This document shows, one piece after another, positions 1 to 8,815 of a stretch of DNA of 64,000 nucleotides. A program made the translations under genes and the position numbers. The first letter of the stretch is position 1. Every line of letters begins with the position of its first letter. This DNA is from Lyngbya confervoides BDU141951. Lineage in GTDB: Bacteria; Cyanobacteriota; Cyanobacteriia; Thermosynechococcales; Thermosynechococcaceae. The notes beneath the pieces were generated by a model. It saw only the letters and a list, made by a program, of their open reading frames with translations, ran no database searches and was not told the origin of the DNA. Location: assembly GCF_000817775.3 (NCBI RefSeq), contig NZ_JTHE03000013.1, positions 1 through 64,000 of the forward strand, written 5' to 3'.

Positions 1-932
1 TATGAACAGTCTTCGTAGCTTATTATAGCTACCAGGGCTTCTTGAGAAATTGCCCCCAACTGTTATTGAGAAGTTGCGAGATCTCTTGGAAATCCGTGAA
101 TATTGAGTCCCTGGCGGAGCAGAAGCCTTTCAGCTTTAATCAAAGGAGAAAATTATCTAATTTCAGGTTTCTGAAATCCTGAGTTTTCTTCTGTTCGACT
201 AGGTCTGAATCAGGCCCATTCACTGAAACTTTTCGAGATATCCGACCAGAACTTCGCGAATTTTCTGTGTCCTTAAGGCTATAGGTCGCTTAACCTTATG
301 GGTGAACTTCCAGTGATTTGATGGAAAATTCACAACAACTTAATATGCTCTGATCAATTTATTCGGGAACTACCACTTATTTTTATTTAACACCAAAGCA
401 AATATCTTCGATGGAAACATAAAAATATTTACATGGAGGTATAGGGGCAGTCCCGGTTTATCTCAAGAGCGTCAAGGGTGTGGAGAGTGAGAACCTTTTC
501 CCAGGTTCAAACGGACCTTCAGCGATCGCCCGTCTGATTCCGAGCCTGCTACGATGATCGCCGAGTGGCTGCACGGCGGACCGGAAGGGCCGCAAGCTCA
601 AGTCCGAACTCCAGTCAGTTTAGCAATGACCGGTCCACATCGTGAATCATGCCCCGTCTTCACAAGGTCTTCACATTTATTGATTAGATTCTAGGAGTAG
701 AAAAAAATAAGAACGCTCGTCTCAGTGGCATCATGTCTCAGTGGCACCATGTCCCACTGCCCCATACACGGTTACGCTCGGCTGAAACCGTTACGTTTAG
801 CTAGGAGGCAGCCTATGAGAGGAGAATTATCCGCCGAAATCAGGATTGTTCGCGCAAATCCATGGGTCTCAAAAATTCCCTTTGTGTGTCTGTAAGGGCA
901 TCTGTACCAGGCTTATTTTCGGGAGAATACTG
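1..932. other. Left edge, no recognisable gene
   Basis: About 930 bases with no gene I can name. A short open frame at 29-106 ends in IEKLRDLLEIREY and is interrupted upstream by a TAG at 26-28, so it looks like the decayed or truncated end of a coding sequence; I do not recognise the family. The stretch 300-450 is AT-rich. A 16-base unit, GTCTCAGTGGCATCAT, is repeated twice at 719-750 with one mismatch. One HIP1-like GCGATCGC lies near 523. Nothing resembles a tRNA or an insertion-sequence end. Confidence 0.3.
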
Positions 933-2075
933 ATGAAACTAATCAACCAGATGGATCATTCTTGGCCAAGTCTTGTTTCACTGAAGAACGCCAGTCAAAC
1001 CCGCGATCGCCCTTCAAAAGGGAAGTTCAGGGATTATTCTATCAAAGCTTTCAATGCCGTGCAGATGGCTGGCTTTGAAGCTTATATCCATGGCCTAGAG
1101 ATTCCTGACTTGGCCCTCAAAACAGTTTTAGATAAAACGCTGGATATCGTTCAGAGTCGATATCCTCATCTCTTTGTCACCTATGACTGGCTTCTGCAGG
1201 AAAGCAAGCACCTAGCCGAAGGGTCTAAGGAGTTGATGGCGATTCAGTATGATTTGCCCACCCGCTTGTTTCAGCGGATGCTGACAGAGAGTCAGGAAAT
1301 ATATCCAAAGTACACCATGGCTCTTTGGGAGAACGGAGCCGATTCACTACAAGAAGCTCAGCGTCAAATGCTGGATGATGTCTTTGAGAAGATAGGGATT
1401 GAGGATGGAGACACAGTTTTAGATTTAGGCTGTGGCTGGGGGGCTTCCTCGAATTATCTTTTGCAGAAATTTCCGCATGCTCAAGTCACAGGTTTAAATC
1501 TGAGTCATGAACAATGTAATTACATGCGTGACAAGATGGCCGATCCTACCAGCACATTGAGTTCTGGGCGCTTCACCCTGTGTGAGCAAGACTTTAATCA
1601 AGCTAACTTTGATCAGCGTTTTGACAAAATTATCGCAATCGGCCTGTTTGAGCATGTGGGCAATCTGACAAAATCCTTTGAACAGTTAGCCTCCTTTTTA
1701 ACAGACAACGGTAAAGTCTTTCTCCATTTCATCTCAAGTCGCTTGCCCCATAACACCTATAGTCCCTACTTAAATCGTTACATCTTTCCCAATATGCGTA
1801 TTTGGAGCTATGAAGCTGTTCCTCAACATAATCAGCATCTCAAAACGCTTGATCAGTGGTATCTCAGGGGTCATAACTATGCTCAGACCCTTCAATGCTG
1901 GCTGCAGAATTTTGATCAGCATCAGGAGGAGATTCGCACCCTTGAACTTGGAATGAATTATGCCAGATTTCGGCGGATTTGGCGCCTCTACCTCATTCTT
2001 TGCATCGCCTATTTTAATATGGATCGCGGTAACCTGTTGGGCAATGCTCAGTATCTTTTGGGTCATGCCGATTGA
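933..2075 (+). CDS. SAM-dependent methyltransferase, CFA synthase / coclaurine N-methyltransferase type
   Basis: A class I methyltransferase of about 380 residues. The SAM-binding motif VLDLGCGWGASS is followed by the acidic strand VTGLNLS and the family motif GLFEHVG. The preceding segment, with YTMALWENGADSLQEAQ, resembles the region before motif I in cyclopropane-fatty-acid synthases and in plant-type coclaurine N-methyltransferases. The open frame can be extended to a TTG at 846, but the ATG at 933 has GGGAGA at a proper distance and removes a cysteine-rich leader that does not look like the family. The substrate is unknown. The next gene, 33 bases downstream on the same strand, is a flavoprotein of the geranylgeranyl-reductase family, which suggests a two-step lipid or isoprenoid modification (inference). 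Confidence 0.8.
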   Translation: MKLINQMDHSWPSLVSLKNASQTRDRPSKGKFRDYSIKAFNAVQMAGFEAYIHGLEIPDLALKTVLDKTLDIVQSRYPHLFVTYDWLLQESKHLAEGSKELMAIQYDLPTRLFQRMLTESQEIYPKYTMALWENGADSLQEAQRQMLDDVFEKIGIEDGDTVLDLGCGWGASSNYLLQKFPHAQVTGLNLSHEQCNYMRDKMADPTSTLSSGRFTLCEQDFNQANFDQRFDKIIAIGLFEHVGNLTKSFEQLASFLTDNGKVFLHFISSRLPHNTYSPYLNRYIFPNMRIWSYEAVPQHNQHLKTLDQWYLRGHNYAQTLQCWLQNFDQHQEEIRTLELGMNYARFRRIWRLYLILCIAYFNMDRGNLLGNAQYLLGHAD

Positions 2076-2108
2076 TTTCAACGGATTGCCAATTGATTCC
2101 CTGCATTT

Positions 2109-3169
2109 GTGTTTCAGGTGAATGGCATGGAATATCACGAAACAATCATTGTGGGAGGTGGCCCGTCAGGGAGTAGTTGTGCCTGGAAATTACAGCAGGC
2201 GGGCCGAGATGTTTTAATTTTAGATAAGGCTAAATTTCCTCGTCTGAAACTCTGTGCCGGATGGATTCCCTCTGATGTTTTCCGGGATTTAGAGCTAACC
2301 CCAGTGGACTATCCCCATTCCCTGCTCAAGCTATCAACGCGACTGTATGTTGCCCCCATCCCCTTTGCCCTCATGCCCTGGCCGACTCGCGAGATAGATT
2401 ACTCCATTCGCCGGATCGAATTCGACCACTGGTTGCTGCAGCGATCTGGGGCTGACTTTAAAGTTCATCAGGTCAACCACATCGAGCGGCAAGCAGGCCA
2501 CTATATTTTAGATGGTCAATTTGCCTGTCAATATCTCATTGGTGCAGGTGGGAACGCTTGTCCCGTAAGCAGGCAACTGTTTCCGACGCAACGTCTCCGG
2601 CACGTCAAATTCTGACTCTAGAACAGGAATTCTATTATCCCCAGAGAGACGACGTTGCTCGGTTCTTTTTCTTTGAAGGTGGGCTTTTAGGATATTCCTG
2701 GTATGTTCCCAAGGGAAAGGGCTATCTCAATATTGGTTTGGGAGGATTTGCCCAATACTTTAGAAACAGCCATCTCTCCATACATCAGCACTTTAAACAG
2801 TTCCTGCAGAACCTGGACAAACGTCATCTCCTAGAGGCTGAAATCGGCCAATCTTTACATCCCTCTGGCTACGCATATTATTTATCTTCTGGCAATGGGA
2901 ATTTTAATCATGGTCAAGTTAAGGGCGATCGCTGCTGTTTGATTGGGGATTCAGCCGGGGTGGCAACCATTGATTTTGCTGAGGGGATTGTACCCTCGAT
3001 TCGCAGTGGCCTCCTGGCCGCCAGCAGTATTCTAGGGCAGACAGATGACGCATTCAAGACTGTTCCCAGATCGAGTCTGCGTCCGGAATTGCAGTGGATG
3101 CGACCTGCTTTTTGGGGGATATTTAACCTGTCCAGGACAATTCGATCCCTGCGACCCAATCCTCCATAG
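2109..3169 (+). pseudogene. Geranylgeranyl-reductase-like FAD oxidoreductase, frameshifted
   Basis: The N-terminal part (2109-2615) has the dinucleotide-binding motif IIVGGGPSGSSCAWKL and a family-typical FPRLKLCAGW segment. The C-terminal part (within 2558-3169, in the frame one base back) continues with EFYYP, YSWYVPKGKGYLNIGLGG and the second FAD motif CCLIGDSAG. Read together they give about 353 residues, the usual size for this ChlP/geranylgeranyl-reductase family. The frames cross between about 2575 and 2615, consistent with one lost base. The gene is either a recent pseudogene, a sequencing error or, less likely, a programmed shift; I see no clear slippery heptamer with a downstream hairpin. 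The first codons may be MEYHETI at 2127 rather than 2109. It follows the methyltransferase gene closely. Confidence 0.75.
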
Positions 3170-3320
3170 ATACGCAAGGAAAGAGGTTTCCTGATGCCAA
3201 AATGCGGGATAGTCTCCTTGTTTTTTGACAAGCAGCGCCGACACAGCACTTTTTTGGCCAGGGCAAAGCTGCGCCACCAGCCCCACGTGAAGCAAAGGTA
3301 TTCCATAAGACGTTGTGCCC

Positions 3321-4055
3321 CTAACCCCGAATACCGAATGCAAACAGGTGCGCAAGGATATGTGCAACAATTGCAGCTTCTAACCCATAGCGCCAAAAAA
3401 GGTAGCCAGCAACGATGCCAAACATCGCGTTTCCAACTGTTATGTAGACCATGACCGAGACCGGGACCACCGTCATGGCGGCGATCGCCGCTGGAACGTG
3501 TGAAATTCCAAACAGCAGAGCGCTGATCACGATACTGGCCCCCATGATCCATCCGCTCGGCTTTCCCTGTCCCCTCTGGACAATTCGCCACCCGACCCAG
3601 GCGAGCAGGGTCATCAGCCCCCACCGGATCAGGACTTCCTCGGTAATGCCACCGTAGAGAACCCTCACCACCAGCGGGATCGAGGCTGCCCCCTGAGCCT
3701 CAGCTAGCTCTGGGGGAGAGAAGAGATAAAAGCCAAGGAGGATTGCGGCACCAAGGACGCCCCCCACAAATCCCGGCCAGATCTGAGGGCGAACAGCCTC
3801 AGCAATCCTGCCCCGGCTGAGGATCGCCCAGATTGTCGGTGAAGACAGCCCCACCTTCTGCCCCAGGACTGATCCCAATTGGGCGGATAGCAGAACAAAG
3901 ACGACTCCCTGGATTGCGGTGGCCCCTTGCAAGGTTTTAAGCGGAACTGGTGGCGTTGAACCTGACTCAAGGAGCACAGGTAGGGCCAGCCATGAAGTGG
4001 CGATCACCCCTGGCAGCGCTAAGGCGACCAATATGAGCGTTAGCTTCCCATTCAT
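3321..4055 (-). CDS. CPBP family intramembrane glutamic protease
   Basis: A membrane protein of about 244 residues with six or more hydrophobic segments. The Abi/CPBP (CaaX-type) signature is present: GGITEEVLIRW gives the EExxxR motif, FGISH gives the FxxxH motif, and AHILAHLF near the C-terminus gives the third conserved histidine. These are the residues that form the glutamate/histidine active site in the family. The role could be protein maturation or stress signalling; many cyanobacteria carry many paralogues without known substrates. An alternative GTG start lies at 4064. The gene is convergent with the flavoprotein gene to its left. Confidence 0.85.
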   Translation of the reverse strand: MNGKLTLILVALALPGVIATSWLALPVLLESGSTPPVPLKTLQGATAIQGVVFVLLSAQLGSVLGQKVGLSSPTIWAILSRGRIAEAVRPQIWPGFVGGVLGAAILLGFYLFSPPELAEAQGAASIPLVVRVLYGGITEEVLIRWGLMTLLAWVGWRIVQRGQGKPSGWIMGASIVISALLFGISHVPAAIAAMTVVPVSVMVYITVGNAMFGIVAGYLFWRYGLEAAIVAHILAHLFAFGIRG

Positions 4056-4181
4056 CGTTTGCACTCAACGAGATCTTTACAGTCCTCTAGACATTGGAAC
4101 ACAAGGGGTTTGGATCATCGAAGGTGGATAACCCGCTGAATCTCCTTGATGAACCGCAGCGGTTTCCAAGGGAGAAACTGG

Positions 4182-4754
4182 CTAGACGGTCTCAACCGGA
4201 GGGCGGTTATGCACTTCATAGCGCAACTCAGCCATGCCAGTTCCCATCTGACGCACAGAGACCAATTGAAGAATTGGGCTGAGCACCCTGCGGGGGAACA
4301 AGGGCTTCCCCTTTCCAAGGGTAGCAGAGCCAATCTGAACAATCAGGTTGTCTAACAAACCCGCATCGTAAAATTGCCCGGCAAGATCTCCCCCTCCCAC
4401 AATCCAGATATTCTTATCGCCGGCCGCCTCTTGCATCTCAGAATGGATGTTGCGCACATCGCCAGTGACAAACTGGATCGTTGCGCCGTCTATGACCGGA
4501 AGCTTGCGACTGGAAAATACCCATGCTGGTTGGGTGTAGGGCCATGGCGAACCGGTTTCAGCGCTAACCTGTTCTACGTTCCGCAGGATCCATTCATAGG
4601 TTGCAGACCCCATGGCCAAGGATCCAACCTCTGAGATGAACTCTGGATAGCTGGAATCATCCAAGCTGCCGAGAGAGAAAAGCCATTCTAGTGAGTCGTC
4701 TTCCGTTGCAATGAATCCATCCAGGCTTGTAGCGATGTAGTATTGCGTTTTCAT
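4182..4754 (-). CDS. Dihydrofolate reductase / RibD C-terminal family protein
   Basis: A 190-residue soluble protein starting MKTQYYIATSLDGFIA, the hallmark beginning of the RibD_C/DHFR-like fold (first strand followed by the SxDG substrate loop). A second conserved block is IWIVGGGDLAGQF, the NADP(H)-binding glycine motif. Stand-alone members occur widely and are annotated as YwjB/YyaP-like reductases; their physiological substrate is mostly unknown. The open frame extends a few codons upstream to 4775, but the ATG at 4754 matches the family start. It is on the same strand as the protease gene, with about 127 bases between them. Confidence 0.85.
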   Translation of the reverse strand: MKTQYYIATSLDGFIATEDDSLEWLFSLGSLDDSSYPEFISEVGSLAMGSATYEWILRNVEQVSAETGSPWPYTQPAWVFSSRKLPVIDGATIQFVTGDVRNIHSEMQEAAGDKNIWIVGGGDLAGQFYDAGLLDNLIVQIGSATLGKGKPLFPRRVLSPILQLVSVRQMGTGMAELRYEVHNRPPVETV

Positions 4755-4883
4755 AGTTAAGGCTTGATACACCACCCCAGTCTATCGCCCCATTCCGCGG
4801 GCAACGGGGATAAAGGTAATATAGTAAGGGCTATTTTGAAGGGTTTTAAGGCTCCCTCGATGTCCCCAGGCTACTTTACGCCC

Positions 4884-5846
4884 TCACTTTATGCCCTCAC
4901 CGGATAGCGCCCGCATCGCTTCATCGGCCTGCAGTGGGTTGAGCGATTCCTCCGGGTCAAGGCTAGCGACGGATTTGAGCGTAATCAGCGCCTCAATATT
5001 GTGCTGGATGGTTTGGCAAATATCGTCCAGCGGCAGATCGTTGGGATCGGTGCCAAAGGGATTTTCAATTTCAATGCCAATTTCTTCAATTCCAAACAGG
5101 GTAAAGCTCACCAGCGCCACTAAAATGCCAGAAAACCATCCCACTTCTCCCACCAGCTGAAAGGGGAGAAGCAGGCAGTAAATCAGCAGCAGCTGCTTCA
5201 GGTGAATGGCGTAGGCCATGGGCATAGGCGTTTTCAGAATCCGTTCGCAGGCCCCCACCACATCAACCATGGCATCTAATAGGCCGTTCATGGTGGTCAT
5301 TTGATACAAATCCAGCCGACGGGCCTGATATTGATCTTGCAGGTAATCTTCGATCCAAAAGGCGATCGCCAGGGGCGGATTAGGATAGACCTGCAGCGTG
5401 GACCATTGATCCGGAGAAAACAGCACCTGCATCTGCTGGGGTAAGGTCTCCCGCCTCAGATGATGCTTGGTGGTCAGGGCAAAGGCTGCAATGAGGTAGA
5501 GAGCCGCAATTTTAGCCTGATGATCCTGCGGGGATGGTTCGGCAATCAAAACCCACATGCGACGGGTCAAGTTTCGCACCGTATTCACCAGGGTTCCCCA
5601 GGCCTTGCGACCTTCCCAAAAGCGCTCATAGGCAGTATTGGTGCGAAACACCAGCAGCAACCCCAGCACGATACTGGGAATGACATTGCCTAAAATGGGC
5701 CAGGCAGAAATCAAGCCCTGATCATGTAGAATGCTGACAAGTACCCCAAAGCCACCGCATAACGCCACCTTGGGTAACACGGCGGGAATCACCGATCCCC
5801 TGAGGCCAAAGGCAATCCGAATCCAATAGAGTTTGGGCTTAAGCAT
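4884..5846 (-). CDS. Bestrophin family ion channel
   Basis: A 320-residue membrane protein of the bacterial bestrophin (YneE/UPF0187) family. The signature RTNTAYERFWEGRKAWG lies after the second hydrophobic segment, as expected, and the ends of the protein are cytosolic helices. Bacterial bestrophins form pentameric channels; thylakoid bestrophins of algae conduct bicarbonate or chloride, and a similar anion role is possible here but not shown. The start at 5846 (MLKPKLYW) is preferred to upstream in-frame codons reaching 5933 because it matches the usual start just before the first conserved segment. Flanking gaps of 129 and about 200 bases suggest it is transcribed alone. Confidence 0.85.
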   Translation of the reverse strand: MLKPKLYWIRIAFGLRGSVIPAVLPKVALCGGFGVLVSILHDQGLISAWPILGNVIPSIVLGLLLVFRTNTAYERFWEGRKAWGTLVNTVRNLTRRMWVLIAEPSPQDHQAKIAALYLIAAFALTTKHHLRRETLPQQMQVLFSPDQWSTLQVYPNPPLAIAFWIEDYLQDQYQARRLDLYQMTTMNGLLDAMVDVVGACERILKTPMPMAYAIHLKQLLLIYCLLLPFQLVGEVGWFSGILVALVSFTLFGIEEIGIEIENPFGTDPNDLPLDDICQTIQHNIEALITLKSVASLDPEESLNPLQADEAMRALSGEGIK

Positions 5847-6044
5847 TGATCTTGAAGGGGGAGAGGAAAAGATTAGGCAGCTGCGATTGTGCCATTCAGG
5901 GGCTGCTGCCCAGATTTGGGTCCACAAGGGCAATGCGCTCGATCATACCCCATCGATAGCTCAGGGGCTCCTTATTGCTGAGAGTCTCCTTAAACTCAGA
6001 TCTGATCCTCCAGATCTATGAATTCATCGTAGGGACTCTGGCGG

Positions 6045-7010
6045 CTAATCGTCGGGGGATTCCAGAGCTGCGAGATGAATAATGCCATCTCCCTGACTGA
6101 CCAGTGGATTTCTGGTGCAGCCAATCACAATGCCTCCTTGCCGGGAGGTGACTTTAAATTGCTCATCGCCAAAGGCATCGGAAATGAAGCCAAGGCGCTG
6201 ACGGGGGCGAACCCGTTGGCCCAGTTCCACTTCGGTGCGCAAAATGCCACTGTGGGAGGCCCGAATCCAATGGGTACTGCGCACCAAGCGTGAAGGAGGG
6301 GCCGGTCTGTCCTGTCCTGGCGCCAGCATATGCAGGTGAACCATAACGCGAAAAATCCCCTCAACCCCCACCTGAATCGCCTCCCGGTCAAAGCGCAGCG
6401 CTTCTCCCGCTTCGTAGAGCAAAACCGGAATGCCGCGCTTGGCCACTGCCTGACGCAAGGATCCATCCCGCACCGAAGAATGGATCACAATGGGCGGCCC
6501 AAAGGCCTGGGCACAGGCCAGGGTTTCTGGATCGTCCAGGTTGGCGCGAATTTGCGGCCAGTTGGTACGATGATTCGAAGCTGTATGCAGATCAATGCCA
6601 TGGGTGGATTGACTCACGATTTTGCTCATGAATAAATGGGCCAGCCGCGAAGCCAACGACCCCCGGGTGGACCCTGGAAAGGACCGATTTAAATCACGCC
6701 GATCCGGCAGATAGCGCGACTGCTCAATAAATCCAAACACATTCACAATCGGCACCGCAATCACCGCCCCTCGCAACTGGAGCGGGTCAATTCTTTCAAC
6801 CACGCGACGGATAATCTCTACCCCATTGAGTTCATCGCCATGGATGGCGGCACTAAGCCACAGTTTTGGCCCCGGTTCAATGCCGTGGATTGCCGTCACT
6901 GGCAACGAAATCAGCGTGCGGGTCGGCAGACGCGCCACGGGCAGATCAATGCGCTGCTGCTCTCCTGGGGCAATGGGAGTTCCGTTAATTTCCAGAGCCG
7001 TTGGGTTCAA
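6045..7010 (-). CDS. Succinylglutamate desuccinylase/aspartoacylase family zinc hydrolase
   Basis: A zinc carboxypeptidase-fold hydrolase of about 322 residues. The zinc ligands are seen in AAIHGDELNG (HxxE) and DLHTASNH, and the catalytic glutamate in LLYEAGEAL. Family members remove acyl or amino-acyl groups from amino acids or peptides. The frame is open to 7142, but that would overlap rimK by 98 bases. A TTG at 7008-7010 preceded by GGAAAGAG gives MNPTALEINGTPIAPG and sits 35 bases after the rimK stop, so I choose it. It is the last gene of the retropepsin-RimK-hydrolase operon. In such clusters it is predicted to trim or remove glutamate-type tags added by the ligase (established gene-neighbourhood inference, not proven). 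Confidence 0.85.
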   Translation of the reverse strand: MNPTALEINGTPIAPGEQQRIDLPVARLPTRTLISLPVTAIHGIEPGPKLWLSAAIHGDELNGVEIIRRVVERIDPLQLRGAVIAVPIVNVFGFIEQSRYLPDRRDLNRSFPGSTRGSLASRLAHLFMSKIVSQSTHGIDLHTASNHRTNWPQIRANLDDPETLACAQAFGPPIVIHSSVRDGSLRQAVAKRGIPVLLYEAGEALRFDREAIQVGVEGIFRVMVHLHMLAPGQDRPAPPSRLVRSTHWIRASHSGILRTEVELGQRVRPRQRLGFISDAFGDEQFKVTSRQGGIVIGCTRNPLVSQGDGIIHLAALESPDD

Positions 7011-7044
7011 GGTTTTTCTCTTTCCTGATGGGGGGTAGGACGGG

Positions 7045-7950
7045 CTAGTGCTTAATGCGATCGCGGTTTTTATTGGGACCGGCGTTTTTTTCAATGTATT
7101 CGATAATCTTACCGGATACATCCACATGGGTCGCTTTTTCAATGCCTTCTAGCCCCGGAGAAGAATTCACCTCCATCACCACCGGACCATGGTTGGAGCG
7201 CAAAATATCCACCCCGGCTACCCGCAGCCCCATGGCCTTGGCCGATCGCACGGCGGTGCTGCGCTCTTCAGGGGTGAGGCGAATTTTCTCCGCCAGACCG
7301 CCGCGATGGAGATTTGATCGGAACTCGCCCTCCTTTCCCTGACGCTTCATGGAAGCCACCACCTTATCCCCCACCACAAAGCAGCGAATATCCATGCCCT
7401 TGGCTTCCTTGATATATTCCTGCACCAGGATGTTGGCATCTAGCCCGCGAAATGCCTCAATGACTGAAGTGGCCGCCTGGTAGTTTTCCGCCAGCACCAC
7501 GCCAATGCCCTGGGTACCCTCCAGCAGCTTGACCACCAGAGGGGCTCCCCCCACCAGCTCAATGACTCCTTCGATATCCTTGGTCGAATGGGCAAAGCCG
7601 GTCACCGGCAGACCGATGCCCTTGCGCGACAGAATCTGGAGACAGCGCAGTTTATCGCGCGATCGCGAAATGGCCTGGGATTCATTCAGAGCAAACACCT
7701 CCATCATTTCAAACTGCCGCACCACGGCGGTGCCGTAGAAGGTGTGGGAGGCACCAATTCGCGGGATCACAGCCTCAACCCCTTTTAGCTGCTGCCCCTG
7801 GTAGATCACCGTGGGCCGATTCGAGGTGATATTCATGTAGCAACGCAGGTAGTCAATGACCAGCATTTCATGGCCCCGTTTCTCTCCTGCTTCCTTGAGC
7901 TGACGGGTGGAGTAAAGTTTAGAATCGCGAGATAAAATGGCAATCTTCAT
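7045..7950 (-). CDS. rimK: RimK-type alpha-L-glutamate ligase (ATP-grasp)
   Basis: A 301-residue ATP-grasp ligase starting [18 protein letters not shown], the standard RimK start. The ATP-grasp core shows the lysine strand [15 protein letters not shown], the loop [21 protein letters not shown] and the metal-binding end [16 protein letters not shown]. coli RimK adds glutamates to ribosomal protein S6 and can make poly-alpha-glutamate; cyanobacterial targets are not known. An upstream extension to 7980 has no support. It lies 60 bases downstream of the retropepsin-like gene and 34 bases upstream of the aspartoacylase-like gene, all minus strand, so the three are very likely one operon. Confidence 0.92.
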   Translation of the reverse strand: MKIAILSRDSKLYSTRQLKEAGEKRGHEMLVIDYLRCYMNITSNRPTVIYQGQQLKGVEAVIPRIGASHTFYGTAVVRQFEMMEVFALNESQAISRSRDKLRCLQILSRKGIGLPVTGFAHSTKDIEGVIELVGGAPLVVKLLEGTQGIGVVLAENYQAATSVIEAFRGLDANILVQEYIKEAKGMDIRCFVVGDKVVASMKRQGKEGEFRSNLHRGGLAEKIRLTPEERSTAVRSAKAMGLRVAGVDILRSNHGPVVMEVNSSPGLEGIEKATHVDVSGKIIEYIEKNAGPNKNRDRIKH

Positions 7951-8010
7951 GAAACTGGCAAAATAAAAGAGGTTAAGCAAGGTCTCTGATTTCGGGTCAA
8001 TCTGGGCATC

Positions 8011-8463
8011 TCACCCCAGATAGGATCGGCCAGGGTCCACCAGAAACTGACGGCGCACCGCCTGTCGTCCCAGCAACATGCGAAATCCCATCACATCCCG
8101 ATTGGTCAGGGTCAGTTCAATGGTCCAGGTGCGATCGCCCAAGCGCACCGGGGTCAAGATTACCGGGCGACGCTGAGCTTGGCCACCAGAATTACGCACC
8201 TCTCGATGCTCCAGCAACGGAGCCTGGGCCACCAGAGTTTCACGAGTATCGCGCTGCTGGGGATGAATCGTAAAGCGCACCATGCCCCTACCTTGGATCT
8301 CAAAAAAGTCGACGTCAAAGGCATGGAGTGCTGAGGTGCGCGCTCCGGTATCAATTTTGGCCTTGATGTGCGGAACCCCCAATTCCGGAAGCGCCACCCA
8401 TTCGCGCCAGCCAATAACGGATAATTGGGAGGGGGCAACAGAGGGAGAATGGGGCTGCGACAT
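8011..8463 (-). CDS. RimB/RloA-type retropepsin-like (ATP-dependent zinc protease family) protein
   Basis: A 150-residue protein of the PF05618 family. GWREWVALPELG is the conserved N-terminal block and IDTGARTSALHA carries the DTG triad of retropepsin-type aspartic proteases. Other conserved pieces are VRLGDRTWTIELTLTNRD and FRMLLGRQA. Members neighbouring rimK (called RimB in Pseudomonas) cleave or regulate the ligase products. The ATG at 8463 is preferred to a frame extension to 8493. It is the first gene of the three-gene tagging operon that reads leftwards. Confidence 0.85.
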   Translation of the reverse strand: MSQPHSPSVAPSQLSVIGWREWVALPELGVPHIKAKIDTGARTSALHAFDVDFFEIQGRGMVRFTIHPQQRDTRETLVAQAPLLEHREVRNSGGQAQRRPVILTPVRLGDRTWTIELTLTNRDVMGFRMLLGRQAVRRQFLVDPGRSYLG

Positions 8464-8640
8464 GCTGGAATGAATGAACAACAGAAGGGCCAAATTTGAA
8501 CCTCCGTAAGCTGATCCTACCTGGATTTAGGCCTTCTCTGTCTGTCCACCGACATAGATTTAGCGCAGGGCCGTCGACGCTAGCCAGCTGACGGTTTTTC
8601 CTGCCAGGGGGATAGGCCCTTATCCATCGGTCATGGACTT

Positions 8641-8679
8641 GATCGGTGAGGGATCTGCATCGGTGCCCCCTCACCGATC
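8641..8679 (-). terminator. Stem-loop downstream of the PRC-barrel gene
   Basis: A perfect 12-base inverted repeat, GATCGGTGAGGG at 8641-8652 and CCCTCACCGATC at 8668-8679, separated by 15 bases. It lies about 140 bases downstream of the PRC-barrel gene stop on the minus strand. No run of T follows on that strand, so it may be a transcript end or a protein-binding palindrome rather than a standard intrinsic terminator. Confidence 0.4.
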
Positions 8680-8730
8680 AGCGACGGAGCATACCTAGCA
8701 ATACCAGCGTCGCCCGCCGATCGGGCAGTC

Positions 8731-8773
8731 TTGACTGACTTGACTGACTTGACTGAACTGACTTGACTGACTT
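8731..8773. repeat. Tandem 9-base repeat (TTGACTGAC)
   Basis: The unit TTGACTGAC occurs about four and a half times, with one copy changed to TTGACTGAACTGAC. It is in the non-coding gap 40 bases downstream of the PRC-barrel gene stop (minus strand). Confidence 0.8.
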
Positions 8774-8815
8774 CTGGGGCAAATCTGAGTGCCAAGGACT
8801 GGCAAACCCGCCCAT

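Larger units (their letters stand above)
8464..8815. other. Intergenic stretch with inverted and tandem repeats
   Basis: No gene seen. It lies between the stop of the PRC-barrel gene and the start of the retropepsin-like gene, both on the minus strand, so it should hold the end signal of the former and the promoter of the tagging operon. Contents I can point to are a 12-base perfect inverted repeat (8641-8679) and a 9-base tandem repeat (8731-8773). Confidence 0.5.

Noticed and set aside
483-520. GGTTCAAAC segment that resembles a tRNA T-loop
   Set aside because: The flanking bases do not form a T-stem and no acceptor or anticodon stem can be found.
2575-2615. Programmed frameshift in the flavoprotein gene
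   Set aside because: No convincing slippery heptamer followed by a strong stem-loop; a simple one-base loss explains the data better.
3194-3454. 86-codon plus-strand frame downstream of the flavoprotein
   Set aside because: No ribosome site, no family likeness, and it runs antisense into the CPBP protease gene.
2914-3624. 236-codon open frame on the minus strand
   Set aside because: It is antisense to the end of the flavoprotein gene and out of frame with the CPBP protease; composition is arginine/cysteine-rich as in shadow frames.
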